From a virus, in IMG/VR virus record IMGVR_UViG_3300015372_000001, positions 1-64,000 of that record: a stretch of 64,000 nt of DNA. One strand, written 5' to 3'. The translations under genes and the position numbers were made by a program. The notes under the pieces were generated by a model. The model saw only the letters and a program-made list of their open reading frames with translations, searched no databases and was not told where the DNA came from. Below, one piece after another: positions 53,781 to 61,907 of the stretch. The stretch's first letter is position 1. Each line of letters begins with the position of its first letter.

Positions 53781-56509
53781 GGATCATCCCAACCCCGAGA
53801 CCGTTCCGGATCGAGCCGATGCCGTTCTGGCACCTGCATGCCCATAGTCGGTACTCGGTCAACGACGCGATGCCGGCGGTCGAGGCGATGGTGGCCAAGG
53901 TCAAGGCGATGGGCCAGCCCGCGCTCGCGATCACCGACCACGGCAACATGGCCGCGAGCGTGGAGCTGTACCAGGCCTGCGCCAAGGCCGGGATCACCCC
54001 GTTCCCCGGCTCGGAGATGTACTTCGTGCCGGACACCATGGCCTATCGCACCGACCGTGCGGACAAGAGCACCAAGGCGACCATGTACCACCTGGGTGTG
54101 GTGGCCTACACCACCCAGGGCTACGAGCACCTGGTCAACCTCTCGACCGCGAGCCACCGCAACCACTTCCACAAGCCGCTGGTGGACGAGCTGATGCTGG
54201 CCCAGCTGGCCCAGGACGGGAAGACCGCCGGGCTGGCGGTGACCACCGGCTGCTACTACGGCTACCTGGCGCAGACTCTGCTGCACGGCGGGGAGGCGTC
54301 AGCCCTGCGCTTCCTGCACACCCTCTCGGCCTGGTTCCCCGGCTCGGTGTACGTGGAGATCCAGAATCATCACATCACTCATGACGAGGGGACGAACGAC
54401 GATGAACTGGCCGAAGGGCTTGTGGTACTGGCTGACCGAGCTGGTCTTCCCGTGGTCATCACTCAGGACTCGCACTACCTCGAGCCCGGTGACCGAGCCG
54501 ACCACGACGGACTCAAGCGACTCGTTGCCTTTGGACCGGACCCGGACGACGCTGTTTTCCCCGGGGATGGCTTCCACCTGGCGGACGCCGGATGGATCGC
54601 AGATCATCACGGTCAACGTCGCCTTGCGCGAGGGCTGGAAGGACTGGCAGATCTCCTCGGTCGTCACACACTCACGATCCCTGTCCTTGACTCTTACTCG
54701 TACGCCGTCCCCGAAGTCGTAGCCAACCCGTTCCAGGCGCTGGTCAACCGGGTGCACGCCGCGCTCGAGGGGCGGTTCGCACCGAAGGGGATTCCGAACC
54801 GGTACGCGCTTCGGCTGGACGACGAGCTGCAGGTGATCGATGACTCCGGGATGGCCGGCTACCTGATGCTGGTGGCCCAGGTGACGGACTGGTTGCGGGC
54901 CGAAGACATCATGTTCCAGACTAGAGGCTCGGCCGCGGGTTCTCTGGTCTGCTGGCTGCTCGGAATCTCGAACGTCGACCCGATCAAGTGGGACCTGAGG
55001 TTCGAGCGGTTCCTGTCCAAGGATCGGACGAAGCCTCCGGACGTGGACCTGGATGTGGCCCACGACCGACGTGACGAGCTGCTCGCGATGCTGGACACCC
55101 GGTTCACTGCTCATCAGATCGGGTCGTGGGCCACGTACTCGCTGAACGACACCGAGGACGAGTTCGGTGAGACCCAACGAGGCTCTCTACGGGTGCGCTA
55201 CTTCACCGCCGCCAACAAGCGCGACGAGGGCGCATCCTCGTGGTCTGAGGTTCCGGCCGCCGACAAGACCATGCTCGCCTCCCTCTCCGAACGGCACCTG
55301 TACAAGGGTATGGGAACCAACGCCGCCGGGATCGTGCTCACCAGCACCCAGGCGGAGTTCGACCGTCTCGTACCCATGGCATGGATGGCCAATCGCAAGG
55401 CGTACGTCACCCAGTACGGCAAGGACCAGATCGAGGCGCTGGGCCTGGTCAAGCTGGACGCGCTCGGGCTGAAGACGATGACCGTGCTGGACCGCACCAT
55501 GCGGATGCTCGGACTGCCGCTGCACCGGCTCGGTGACATCGAGCACAAGGACGGACCCACCTACCAGCTGATCCGCTCGGGCAACACCGAGGGCATCTTC
55601 CAGCTGGAGGGCCGCTCCACTCAGTGGGGGCTGCGGGACCTGAAGCCGACCACGATCAAGGATGTGATCGCGGCGATGGCGCTGTTCCGTCCCGCGACCA
55701 TGAACACCGGGGCCACCCGGGCCTACATCGCCCGTAAGCACGGCGATGCGGCGATCCCGCTGCGGCACGAGCTGATCGCCAGGGTCACCGCGCCTACCTA
55801 CGGGATCATGCTCTACCAGGAGCAGGTGATCGACATCCTGCGCGGGCTGGGGATGAACGCCGACGACCTGACCGCGTTCCTGAAGGCGGTCAAGGCCTCC
55901 AACAAGGACATCGGTGACGCCGGTGACGTGATCGACTCCTACATGACCTGGATCATCGAGGAGTGCGCCGAGCGCGGGATGAGCCAGGTCGACATCGACT
56001 ACATCGAGGGGTCCATCCATGGGTTCGCCGAGTACGGCTTCAACCGGGCGCACGCCACGGTCTACGGGATCACCGCGTACCGCTGCGCGTACCTGGCGGC
56101 GCGTCATCCGCTGGAGTTCCACACGGCTCTGCTGGGCGTGGCGTCGGGCGGGGACAGCAAGAAGGAGACTCGCTACCTGGCTGCGACCAGGCGTCGCGGG
56201 CTGCGGGTGCTGGCACCGGACATCAACGTCTCGGGTGCCTCCTACACCCTCGATGAACTGCGAGGGGCTGTCCGTCGTGGACTTCAGTCCATTGATGGAG
56301 TCGGGGCCATCAGCGCAGCTCGACTGGAATCCCTCCAGCCCTTCTCCGGGCTGGACGATCTTGTCGAGCGATCCGCCACCGCGAGCGTTTCTGGACACAA
56401 GGAGTACGACGGAACCCCCGAGTCCCTGACCGGGGTGCTCGGCAAGATCTTCGCCTCGGGGGCGCTCACCACCCTCATCCATGGAAGGAACCCGCATGTC
56501 CCACTGTGA
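53777..56509 (+). CDS. dnaE: DNA polymerase III alpha subunit (C family)
   Basis: 910 residues. The N-terminal PHP domain has FWHLHAHSRYSVND and LAITDHGNMAA. The catalytic core includes the PPDVDLDVAHDRR motif, whose Asp422, Asp424 and Asp426 bind metal, plus KLDALGLKTMTVLDRT and GIFQLEGRSTQWGLRDL. Near the end, RRGLQSIDGVGAISAARL is helix-hairpin-helix-like. It is shorter than bacterial DnaE (~1150 residues), so clamp or tau contacts may be lost. ATG 53819, at MPFWHLHAHS, is an alternative start that fits the usual short lead to the PHP motif. Confidence 0.92.
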   Translation: MRIIPTPRPFRIEPMPFWHLHAHSRYSVNDAMPAVEAMVAKVKAMGQPALAITDHGNMAASVELYQACAKAGITPFPGSEMYFVPDTMAYRTDRADKSTKATMYHLGVVAYTTQGYEHLVNLSTASHRNHFHKPLVDELMLAQLAQDGKTAGLAVTTGCYYGYLAQTLLHGGEASALRFLHTLSAWFPGSVYVEIQNHHITHDEGTNDDELAEGLVVLADRAGLPVVITQDSHYLEPGDRADHDGLKRLVAFGPDPDDAVFPGDGFHLADAGWIADHHGQRRLARGLEGLADLLGRHTLTIPVLDSYSYAVPEVVANPFQALVNRVHAALEGRFAPKGIPNRYALRLDDELQVIDDSGMAGYLMLVAQVTDWLRAEDIMFQTRGSAAGSLVCWLLGISNVDPIKWDLRFERFLSKDRTKPPDVDLDVAHDRRDELLAMLDTRFTAHQIGSWATYSLNDTEDEFGETQRGSLRVRYFTAANKRDEGASSWSEVPAADKTMLASLSERHLYKGMGTNAAGIVLTSTQAEFDRLVPMAWMANRKAYVTQYGKDQIEALGLVKLDALGLKTMTVLDRTMRMLGLPLHRLGDIEHKDGPTYQLIRSGNTEGIFQLEGRSTQWGLRDLKPTTIKDVIAAMALFRPATMNTGATRAYIARKHGDAAIPLRHELIARVTAPTYGIMLYQEQVIDILRGLGMNADDLTAFLKAVKASNKDIGDAGDVIDSYMTWIIEECAERGMSQVDIDYIEGSIHGFAEYGFNRAHATVYGITAYRCAYLAARHPLEFHTALLGVASGGDSKKETRYLAATRRRGLRVLAPDINVSGASYTLDELRGAVRRGLQSIDGVGAISAARLESLQPFSGLDDLVERSATASVSGHKEYDGTPESLTGVLGKIFASGALTTLIHGRNPHVPL

Positions 56510-56804
56510 AGCCATGATCGCGACCAGGACCGGTAGGTACGCCTGCTGCGGAGCCGAGCCGGCCGACCTGCACCACAAGATCACCCGAGCCCGGGGTGGG
56601 CTGATCCTGGACGCGGCGAACGAGACCTACCACCAGATGTACCTGTGCCGAGAGCACCACGCCTACGCCCATGACCGTGAGACCGCGTTCGAGGGCGGGC
56701 TGCTGATCCACGGCTACGTGGTGACCGGGGTGGACGGCCGGCCGCTGTACACCGGGCCCGACGAGTACCTGACCGAGCACTACGGCAAGGGTGCACGAGT
56801 CTGA
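56496..56804 (+). CDS. HNH-like endonuclease
   Basis: 102 residues from ATG 56496, with GGAAGGA six bases upstream; ATG 56481 is less well placed. YACCGAEPADLHHKITRARGG and MYLCREHHAYAHD form the HNH metal and zinc sites. Could aid packaging or recombination, though HNH proteins that aid packaging usually sit beside the terminase. Confidence 0.74.
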   Translation: MSHCEAMIATRTGRYACCGAEPADLHHKITRARGGLILDAANETYHQMYLCREHHAYAHDRETAFEGGLLIHGYVVTGVDGRPLYTGPDEYLTEHYGKGARV

Positions 56805-56833
56805 GCGTGTCGCCTGGACGAACCAACGTGCGT

Positions 56834-56857
56834 CGTACTAGTGTGCGTAACAGGAGT
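56834..56857 (+). promoter_or_regulatory. Possible promoter before the Cas4-like exonuclease gene
   Basis: A TAGTGT box about 17-18 bases downstream of TGGACG-like sequence, followed by an AGGAG ribosome site. It sits in the 58-base gap between HNH and exonuclease. Confidence 0.35.
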
Positions 56858-56862
56858 GACAG

Positions 56863-57615
56863 ATGAAGTTCTCTGAGACGATCAAGCTGGCCGATCCTGG
56901 GCTGGTGGTGAGCAAGCGGCACGAGGCCTGGATCACCGAGCTCGACCACCACATGTACAGCCAGCGGGCGATCGACTTCGCCCAGGCCCAGCTCGGCTCG
57001 GTGGGCCGGAAGAGGTCGGGCACGATCAGCGCCTCGTCCCTGGGCGAGTGCGGCCGGTACCAGCAGTTCGTCTACCTGGGGATGCCCAAGCTGCTCCCCG
57101 ATGCGAAGAACGCCGCGAAGATGGCCAACGGGTCGTTCATGCACCTGAGGTGGCAGATGGAGGGGTTGACCGAGGGCTGGCTGTCCCATGCCGAGGTGCC
57201 CTTGGACAAGAACGTCTTCGGGCTGAGCGGGACCATGGACGGGCTGCTGTACGACGACTCGATCCTGGAGCTGAAGAGCATCAACACCAACGGATTCAGT
57301 CGTGTGGTGACCTTCGGCCCACTGATCCCGCACCTGTTCCAGATGGCCACCTACATGATGTGCAGCGGCATCGACAAGGGCGTCTTCATCTACGAGAACA
57401 AGGACAACCAGGAGTACAAGGAGATCGTGGTCACCCCCGACGACGTGGACTTCGAGGAGACCAGGATCAGGGCCGAGTGGATGTGGGGTTCCACGGTCAC
57501 CAAGAAGCTGCACGAGCCGCTGGGCAAGTGCATCGACCGAGAAGGCTGGGAGTACAACTCGTGCCCGTTCCGTGACCGGTGCCTGTCGATCACGAGCTGG
57601 GAGGAGGTCGGGTGA
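56863..57615 (+). CDS. Cas4-like / RecB-family exonuclease
   Basis: 250 residues, with CAGGAG ribosome site. The PD-(D/E)xK core is GLSGTMDGLLYDDSILELKSINT (Asp near 126, Glu-x-Lys near 138-140), with a downstream HLFQMATYM helix. Cysteines flank the core (ECGRYQQF near 62; SCPFRDRC near 235) as in the iron-sulfur type Cas4/AddB-like nucleases. It probably makes single-stranded ends for phage recombination or replication, working with the SSB and RuvC. Confidence 0.82.
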   Translation: MKFSETIKLADPGLVVSKRHEAWITELDHHMYSQRAIDFAQAQLGSVGRKRSGTISASSLGECGRYQQFVYLGMPKLLPDAKNAAKMANGSFMHLRWQMEGLTEGWLSHAEVPLDKNVFGLSGTMDGLLYDDSILELKSINTNGFSRVVTFGPLIPHLFQMATYMMCSGIDKGVFIYENKDNQEYKEIVVTPDDVDFEETRIRAEWMWGSTVTKKLHEPLGKCIDREGWEYNSCPFRDRCLSITSWEEVG

Positions 57616-57818
57616 ACAGCGTTGTCAACATCGTCTGGTGCCCGTACTGCGAGGAGCCCATCGACTACCCCTGTCTGACCGTGAGCGGGAAGAAGAGCCG
57701 GGTCCTGCACCAGGCTCGCCTGATTGCGTCCGGGGGACCGATCTGCACCGAGTGCGGCAACGACCTGGCGGCCGAGGGCCAGCAGCTGTGCCTGGAGTGC
57801 CTGGAGGCTACGTCGTGA
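57612..57818 (+). CDS. Zinc-ribbon protein
   Basis: 68 residues from GTG 57612 (GTGA overlap). CPYC, then CTECGN and CLEC, spaced as two zinc-binding halves. Coupled to the exonuclease; may assist it, but the role is unknown. Confidence 0.64.
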   Translation: MNSVVNIVWCPYCEEPIDYPCLTVSGKKSRVLHQARLIASGGPICTECGNDLAAEGQQLCLECLEATS

Positions 57819-57982
57819 AGACGATCAGGCTCGAGACCGTCCAGGAGATCTGCAAGCTGCTGGAGATCGACCCCGAGGACACCCTGGAGATCTACATCGG
57901 GGTGCACGAGGTGACGGTGACCAGGCGGCACGGGTTCATCAGCCGGAAGATCATCGCCGACGATGCCGAGGAGTCGGAGTGA
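57815..57982 (+). CDS. Small hypothetical protein
   Basis: 55 residues from GTG 57815 (GTGA overlap). TVQEICKLLEIDPEDTLEIYIGVHEVTVTRR is an alpha/beta fragment. Function unknown. Confidence 0.6.
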   Translation: MKTIRLETVQEICKLLEIDPEDTLEIYIGVHEVTVTRRHGFISRKIIADDAEESE

Positions 57983-58398
57983 GGATTGAGCCGTCCCGAC
58001 AGCCGAGCGTCCGTGCGCCGGCCAAGTTCGGGCACAAGCTGACCGATGTCGAGGTGCTCTCCGGACTGCCCGATGTCGAGGACCTGCACGACGAGCTGCT
58101 GGGCTACGCCAACATCATCCTGGGCCGGGCAGACCCGCCGGCCGACATGGACTCGGTGCTGGACCTGATGGAGATCGCCGCGGCCTACTACGCGCGGGCC
58201 AAGGAGATCGACATGCTGATCCACTGGGAGGAGCAGAACCGGCGCGTGATCAGGGGCAGCCCGTACTACAAGTTCCGCACCGGACAACTGAGGAGCTTCA
58301 TCGAGATGGCCAAGATGATGGCCGACCTGGGGAGCAGGCGACTGACCCAGGAGCGGCTGTTGTTCGAGGCAAGGTACGACGCGAACGGAGATGTGTGA
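57979..58398 (+). CDS. Helical hypothetical protein
   Basis: 139 residues from GTG 57979 (GTGA overlap). Mostly helical: VEDLHDELLGYANIILGRADPP, MEIAAAYYARAKEIDMLIHWEE, GSPYYKFRTGQLRSFIEMAKMM. This type of gene is frequent near phage recombination enzymes. Function unknown. Confidence 0.66.
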   Translation: MRIEPSRQPSVRAPAKFGHKLTDVEVLSGLPDVEDLHDELLGYANIILGRADPPADMDSVLDLMEIAAAYYARAKEIDMLIHWEEQNRRVIRGSPYYKFRTGQLRSFIEMAKMMADLGSRRLTQERLLFEARYDANGDV

Positions 58399-58883
58399 TG
58401 GGCACCAAGCGGGCCAGGAGCCAGCGCTGGATGGAGGGTGCGGAGGTGGCGCGGGTCGGGACCGCAGGCCATCAGGCGATGTACCAGATGGAGCGGTTGA
58501 TCCAGGGTCAGCACCCGGAGAAGAACCCGATCAGGCAGCTGGTGCTGATGAAGAAGTACGGCCGCAGTCTGATGGAGCTGGTCTTCATGATGACCAAGGT
58601 GCAGAAGGTGATGCGCGAGCAGATGATGATGGACACGCCGAACCAGGGTCTGCCCTGGACCGAGCAGGAGGATGAGCTGGTGGTTCGGGACCGGGCCGAG
58701 GGGATGGAGATCCACGAGATCGCCCGGTCCTTGGGCAGGACGCCGGCCGCGATCGCGACCAGGCTGAGCGTGCTGATCGGAGTGCCGAGGTCGGAGATCG
58801 TGACCGCCTACATCGACGGCACGGTGGACACCGAGCGGGTGCGTGGGATCTTCCACGGTGTGGCCAAGCGGGTGGCGGGGTGA
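58398..58883 (+). CDS. SANT/Myb-like helix-turn-helix protein
   Basis: 161 residues from ATG 58398 in a TGATG overlap. LPWTEQEDELVVRDRAEGMEIHEIARSLGRTPAAIATRL is a clear SANT/GcrA-like helix-turn-helix near residues 88-128. The helical N-terminal part could dimerise. Probably a transcriptional regulator. Confidence 0.72.
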   Translation: MGTKRARSQRWMEGAEVARVGTAGHQAMYQMERLIQGQHPEKNPIRQLVLMKKYGRSLMELVFMMTKVQKVMREQMMMDTPNQGLPWTEQEDELVVRDRAEGMEIHEIARSLGRTPAAIATRLSVLIGVPRSEIVTAYIDGTVDTERVRGIFHGVAKRVAG

Positions 58884-59095
58884 CCGAGAAGATCCCGGAC
58901 GAGGTGATCAAGCAGGCCCTGGCCCAGGCGGCGTGGGACAAGAGGAAGTCCCTGACCCAGTACCGGATCGCGATCGAGACCGCTCATCAGCACGGCTGGG
59001 GGCACACCAGAATCGCACGAGTGTGCGGGGTGAGTGAGGCCGCCATCCGCAACTACCTGCGGCGATCCAAGAGTAAGGCCAAGGGGCGGAGATAG
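58880..59095 (+). CDS. Small helix-turn-helix protein
   Basis: 71 residues from GTG 58880 (GTGA overlap). HGWGHTRIARVCGVSEAAIRNYLRRSKSKAKGRR is a helix-turn-helix with a basic tail. May act with its SANT-like neighbour. Confidence 0.68.
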   Translation: MTEKIPDEVIKQALAQAAWDKRKSLTQYRIAIETAHQHGWGHTRIARVCGVSEAAIRNYLRRSKSKAKGRR

Positions 59096-59105
59096 GTGGT
59101 TACTG

Positions 59106-59858
59106 ATGGTTGACATAACGTTGCATGCGATGCACTGTTCGATGCAGTTCGCGGACTCGGCCAAGCAGAAGCAGGCCGATGCAGCGAAGATCTTCGGCCG
59201 GGCCAAGAGCAGGGGCGTGCACTGGATCACCGGCACCGAGGCGGGGATGGCGAAGAGCGCCGACCTGCGCAAGGCACTGGGCAAGGCAGCCGACGCCACC
59301 GACTACCGGTTCACCGTGCAGAGCGATGTCTGGATCGCGGTCAGGAAGGACCTGATCCTGCCGGGGACCTGGAAGCGAGGGTTCATCCAGACCCTGGAGG
59401 CGAGCACCGGGAGCCAGACCTTCTCTGACCGGGGGATCCTGTGGGCCCAGTTCGACACCGCCGAGGTTGGGCTGGTGAGCGTGGGGTGCAGCCACTACAT
59501 GACCAACGGCCGGAAGCCGGGGGACGAGTACTACCAGGCCAACACCAAGCTGACCAGGGCGATCGGGGAGTGGGGCAAGGTGCACGGGAAGGGCGCGCAG
59601 CTGTGCTTCTACGGAGGCGATGCCAACATCGTGGACCGGACCGACGACGTGTTCCGGGGCAAGCCGTTCACCACCCTGGCCGATGAGCTGAAGGACTGGG
59701 AGAACTCGGGGCACGGGAGCATCGACATCATCGCCTCCTATGACGCCGACAGGCGGGTCAAGGGCAAGTACTGGCGGGTGCTGGACGACTCCGAGTTCCA
59801 CCTGAACACCGACCACTACGCCTGCGAGGGCGGGTTCACGGTGACCAGGAAGACGTGA
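59106..59858 (+). CDS. EEP-superfamily hydrolase/nuclease, copy 1
   Basis: 250 residues from ATG 59106. Motifs of the endonuclease/exonuclease/phosphatase fold in order: TGTEAG (metal Glu), VSVGCSHYM (His), YGGDANIVD (Asp-x-Asn), SIDIIASYD, and NTDHYACEG (Asp-His). All key residues are present, so it should be active. A paralogue lies at 60946-61899; an SGNH hydrolase, an RHH regulator and a 30-residue membrane peptide lie between them. Substrate unknown: DNA, RNA or a phosphate ester. Confidence 0.78.
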   Translation: MVDITLHAMHCSMQFADSAKQKQADAAKIFGRAKSRGVHWITGTEAGMAKSADLRKALGKAADATDYRFTVQSDVWIAVRKDLILPGTWKRGFIQTLEASTGSQTFSDRGILWAQFDTAEVGLVSVGCSHYMTNGRKPGDEYYQANTKLTRAIGEWGKVHGKGAQLCFYGGDANIVDRTDDVFRGKPFTTLADELKDWENSGHGSIDIIASYDADRRVKGKYWRVLDDSEFHLNTDHYACEGGFTVTRKT

Positions 59859-59862
59859 TCGC

Positions 59863-59868
59863 TAGCCT
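59863..59868 (+). promoter_or_regulatory. Leaderless -10 element (TAGCCT) of the SGNH gene
   Basis: TAGCCT ends six bases before ATG 59875. GTGACC lies 16 bases upstream as a possible -35. There is no ribosome site, so the gene is probably translated from its first base. Confidence 0.55.
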
Positions 59869-59874
59869 GAGCAC

Positions 59875-60465
59875 ATGGCCAAGGTGCGGGCTCACTGGGC
59901 GGCGATCGGGGACTCGCTGACCTTCGGCTGGGGCTCCACCGACCCCGCCACCAAGGCGTACCCGGTGATCGCGGGGCTGCCCAGGATCGGCAAGCCGGGG
60001 CAGTGCCTGACCATCCCAGGCCCCTGGCCGGCGCTGATCGACACCTTCGCCAACGAGGTGAACAACCTGAAGGCCGACTTCGGGGTGAACGCGATCGTGG
60101 TGGAGATCGGGCTGAACGACCTGCGGCGCAGGGACAAGCTCTACGACGACATGCTGGCCGGGTACCAGCACCTGGCGAAGGTGGGGGACAACCACCATGT
60201 GAAGGTGGTGTTCTCCACGATCACGCCCTGGGGAGCAGGCAGCACCACGGCGACAGCGCTCAAGCAGCAGAACCGGGCTCAGCTCAACCACTGGGTGCGG
60301 ACCACGGTGGGGTTCGTGGAGTACGCGATCCCGATGGGCAACGCCACGTTGAGGCCCGAGTTCGACAGCGGCGACCACACCCATCCCAGTGATGCCGGGC
60401 ATGCCCGGATGGGCGGGGTGCTGGCTGCCTACGCGGCCCTGCACCAGGAGATCAAGAAGCCCTGA
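59875..60465 (+). CDS. SGNH/GDSL-family hydrolase
   Basis: 196 residues. Block I GDSLTFGWG with the nucleophile Ser14, block III VVEIGLNDL with Gly79 and Asn81, and block V GDHTHP with Asp167 and His170. No signal peptide, so the enzyme is cytoplasmic unless released at lysis. Phage SGNH proteins usually occur as tail or lysis esterases; here it stands among replication genes, between two EEP hydrolases, which is unusual. Confidence 0.82.
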   Translation: MAKVRAHWAAIGDSLTFGWGSTDPATKAYPVIAGLPRIGKPGQCLTIPGPWPALIDTFANEVNNLKADFGVNAIVVEIGLNDLRRRDKLYDDMLAGYQHLAKVGDNHHVKVVFSTITPWGAGSTTATALKQQNRAQLNHWVRTTVGFVEYAIPMGNATLRPEFDSGDHTHPSDAGHARMGGVLAAYAALHQEIKKP

Positions 60466-60468
60466 TAG

Positions 60469-60559
60469 CGTCAGACGTTTGCTGATAACGTCTGACGTTA
60501 TGGCGAGAAAACCCCTGGATACGTCAGACGAAACCCTCCGACTGACCATTCGTCTGACG
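60469..60559. promoter_or_regulatory. Operator cluster of the RHH gene: four CGTC(A/T)GACG sites
   Basis: Copies at 60469-60477, 60489-60497, 60522-60530 and 60551-60559. The second is the centre of a perfect 17-base palindrome (60485-60501) that covers a TAACGT -10-like box and the ATG at 60500. The last two lie inside the coding region. Spacing is 20, 33 and 29 bases. Typical of a small dimeric repressor binding cooperatively at its own promoter. Confidence 0.78.
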
Positions 60560-60835
60560 AAACAGCAACTGGCGCTGTTGGACTCCCAGCGTGGAGGCGC
60601 GTCCCGGAGTTCCTACGTGCGCGAGCTGATCGAGCACGGGATGGCGCAGAAGACCCTGCGTGACATTCCGCCCATGCAACCGACCCGAGTCGGGGAGCGG
60701 ATGATCGTGGTCGAGCCCTTGGAACCGGTGCGGGAGCATCTGCACCGGTACATCAAGGGCGACGAAGCTGGGTACGTCCGTGGCACCAAGGTCTACCTCT
60801 ACACCTGCGAGTGCGGGGAGACCGAGGTTCGATGA
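60500..60835 (+). CDS. Ribbon-helix-helix transcriptional regulator
   Basis: 111 residues from ATG 60500; no ribosome site, so probably leaderless. TLRLTIRLTKQQLALLDSQR followed by GASRSSYVRELIEHG is a CopG/Arc-like ribbon-helix-helix. The C-terminal half contains VVEPLEPVREHLHRYIKGDEAGYVRGTK and a C-x-C pair (YTCECGETE), possibly for sensing or oligomerising. Four palindromic sites overlap its promoter and start, so it probably represses itself and perhaps the genes around it. Confidence 0.78.
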   Translation: MARKPLDTSDETLRLTIRLTKQQLALLDSQRGGASRSSYVRELIEHGMAQKTLRDIPPMQPTRVGERMIVVEPLEPVREHLHRYIKGDEAGYVRGTKVYLYTCECGETEVR

Positions 60836-60845
60836 GGGAGGACCG

Positions 60846-60938
60846 ATGAGCCGAGAAGTCTTCCAGTGGATCGTGGTGATCGAGCTGTTCGTGATCATCC
60901 TGCTGCTGGCCCTGCCCCTGCGTGGGAGGGTGCGATGA
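60846..60938 (+). CDS. 30-residue single-pass membrane peptide
   Basis: From ATG 60846 with a GGGAGGA ribosome site to TGA 60938. FQWIVVIELFVIILLLALPL is a membrane helix, followed by RGRVR. It lies between the RHH gene and the second EEP gene. Confidence 0.62.
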   Translation: MSREVFQWIVVIELFVIILLLALPLRGRVR

Positions 60939-60945
60939 TGAGCCT

Positions 60946-61899
60946 GTGTCAGGCCATGCGTCCTTCACTCACATCCACTGCTCCTCGCGGTTCGACCGGA
61001 GTGCGGCTGCGCTCGAGGTAGACCTCGACCGGTGGATGGAGAACAGCTCGCTGATCACCCTGACCGAGGTGGCGTCATCAGACCGGGCCTCAAAGCTGCG
61101 AGAGCAGGGCTGGGGTCACTTCGTGGCCTCGGAGGGCGGCCGCTCCGACGATGCCGCGATCGCCTGGGAGAAGAAGACCTGGCGTGACCAGGAGCACTGG
61201 GCCAAGAAGCTGCACGGCAGCTTCGGCAGCGGGGCGTTGCTGGTCTCGGGGCTGTGGTGCTCCGATGTCCTGCTCAAGCACGTCGGAACCGGGCAGACCC
61301 TGATCGTCAGCGTCTCCCACATGCCCGCGCATGTGAACGGGACCGAGGGGTTCTCCAACATCCGCAACGAGCCGGCCGCGATCTGGGCTGCCCGCAAGCA
61401 GGCCTACCAGCAGGGGATGGACCAGTGGTCCACCCATGTCCAGGACATCTGCCGGCGGAAGAAGCCGGATGCGCTGATGGTGGTGGGCGACTTCAACGTC
61501 AACCTCAAGGACGACTGGTTCCGGGCCTACATGAAGCAGCACTGGAAGCCGCTGGACCTGACCTTGGCCTGGAAGCACTTCCCGACCGAGGGCGGAACCC
61601 TGGGTGGGAACCGGATCATCGACGGCACCTACTACCACGGGATGTCCACCGATGGCGCGGTCCTGCAGCCGCGGGTGAACAGTAGCGACCACCGCCCCTA
61701 CAAGGAGTCCTTCGCCCTGGGCGCGACCGAGCCGGTCGAGTTCTACGACCCGGCCACCGGCCACATCGGTCCGGGCGTGGAGTGGTGGGGCTTCGGCGAC
61801 TACGCCTACGACGAGATGTTCGAGAAGCAGACCGTCGATGACGACGGGAACGTGGTCGTGTCCTTCGACTTCTCCGGCCTCGACCCGAACTTCTTCTAA
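60946..61899 (+). CDS. EEP-superfamily hydrolase/nuclease, copy 2
   Basis: About 317 residues from GTG 60946, chosen because it aligns its first strand (ASFTHIHCSSRF) with copy 1 (ITLHAMHCSMQF); GTG 60922 is an alternative start. Motifs: LITLTEVAS, VSVSHMPAH, VVGDFNVNLKDD and SSDHRPYK, with all catalytic residues present. The C-terminal ~65 residues are an acidic extension absent from copy 1. Paralogous to 59106-59858; substrate unknown. Confidence 0.78.
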   Translation: MSGHASFTHIHCSSRFDRSAAALEVDLDRWMENSSLITLTEVASSDRASKLREQGWGHFVASEGGRSDDAAIAWEKKTWRDQEHWAKKLHGSFGSGALLVSGLWCSDVLLKHVGTGQTLIVSVSHMPAHVNGTEGFSNIRNEPAAIWAARKQAYQQGMDQWSTHVQDICRRKKPDALMVVGDFNVNLKDDWFRAYMKQHWKPLDLTLAWKHFPTEGGTLGGNRIIDGTYYHGMSTDGAVLQPRVNSSDHRPYKESFALGATEPVEFYDPATGHIGPGVEWWGFGDYAYDEMFEKQTVDDDGNVVVSFDFSGLDPNFF

Positions 61900-61907
61900 G
61901 GAGCGAG

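Noticed and set aside
56481-56495. Upstream ATG of the HNH gene (MEGTR...)
   Set aside because: The sequence ATGGAAGGA is better read as the ribosome site for ATG 56496.
60938-61021. 27-residue frame MSLCQAM... overlapping the second EEP gene start
   Set aside because: Out of frame with the conserved EEP N-terminus and without a ribosome site of its own; likely chance.
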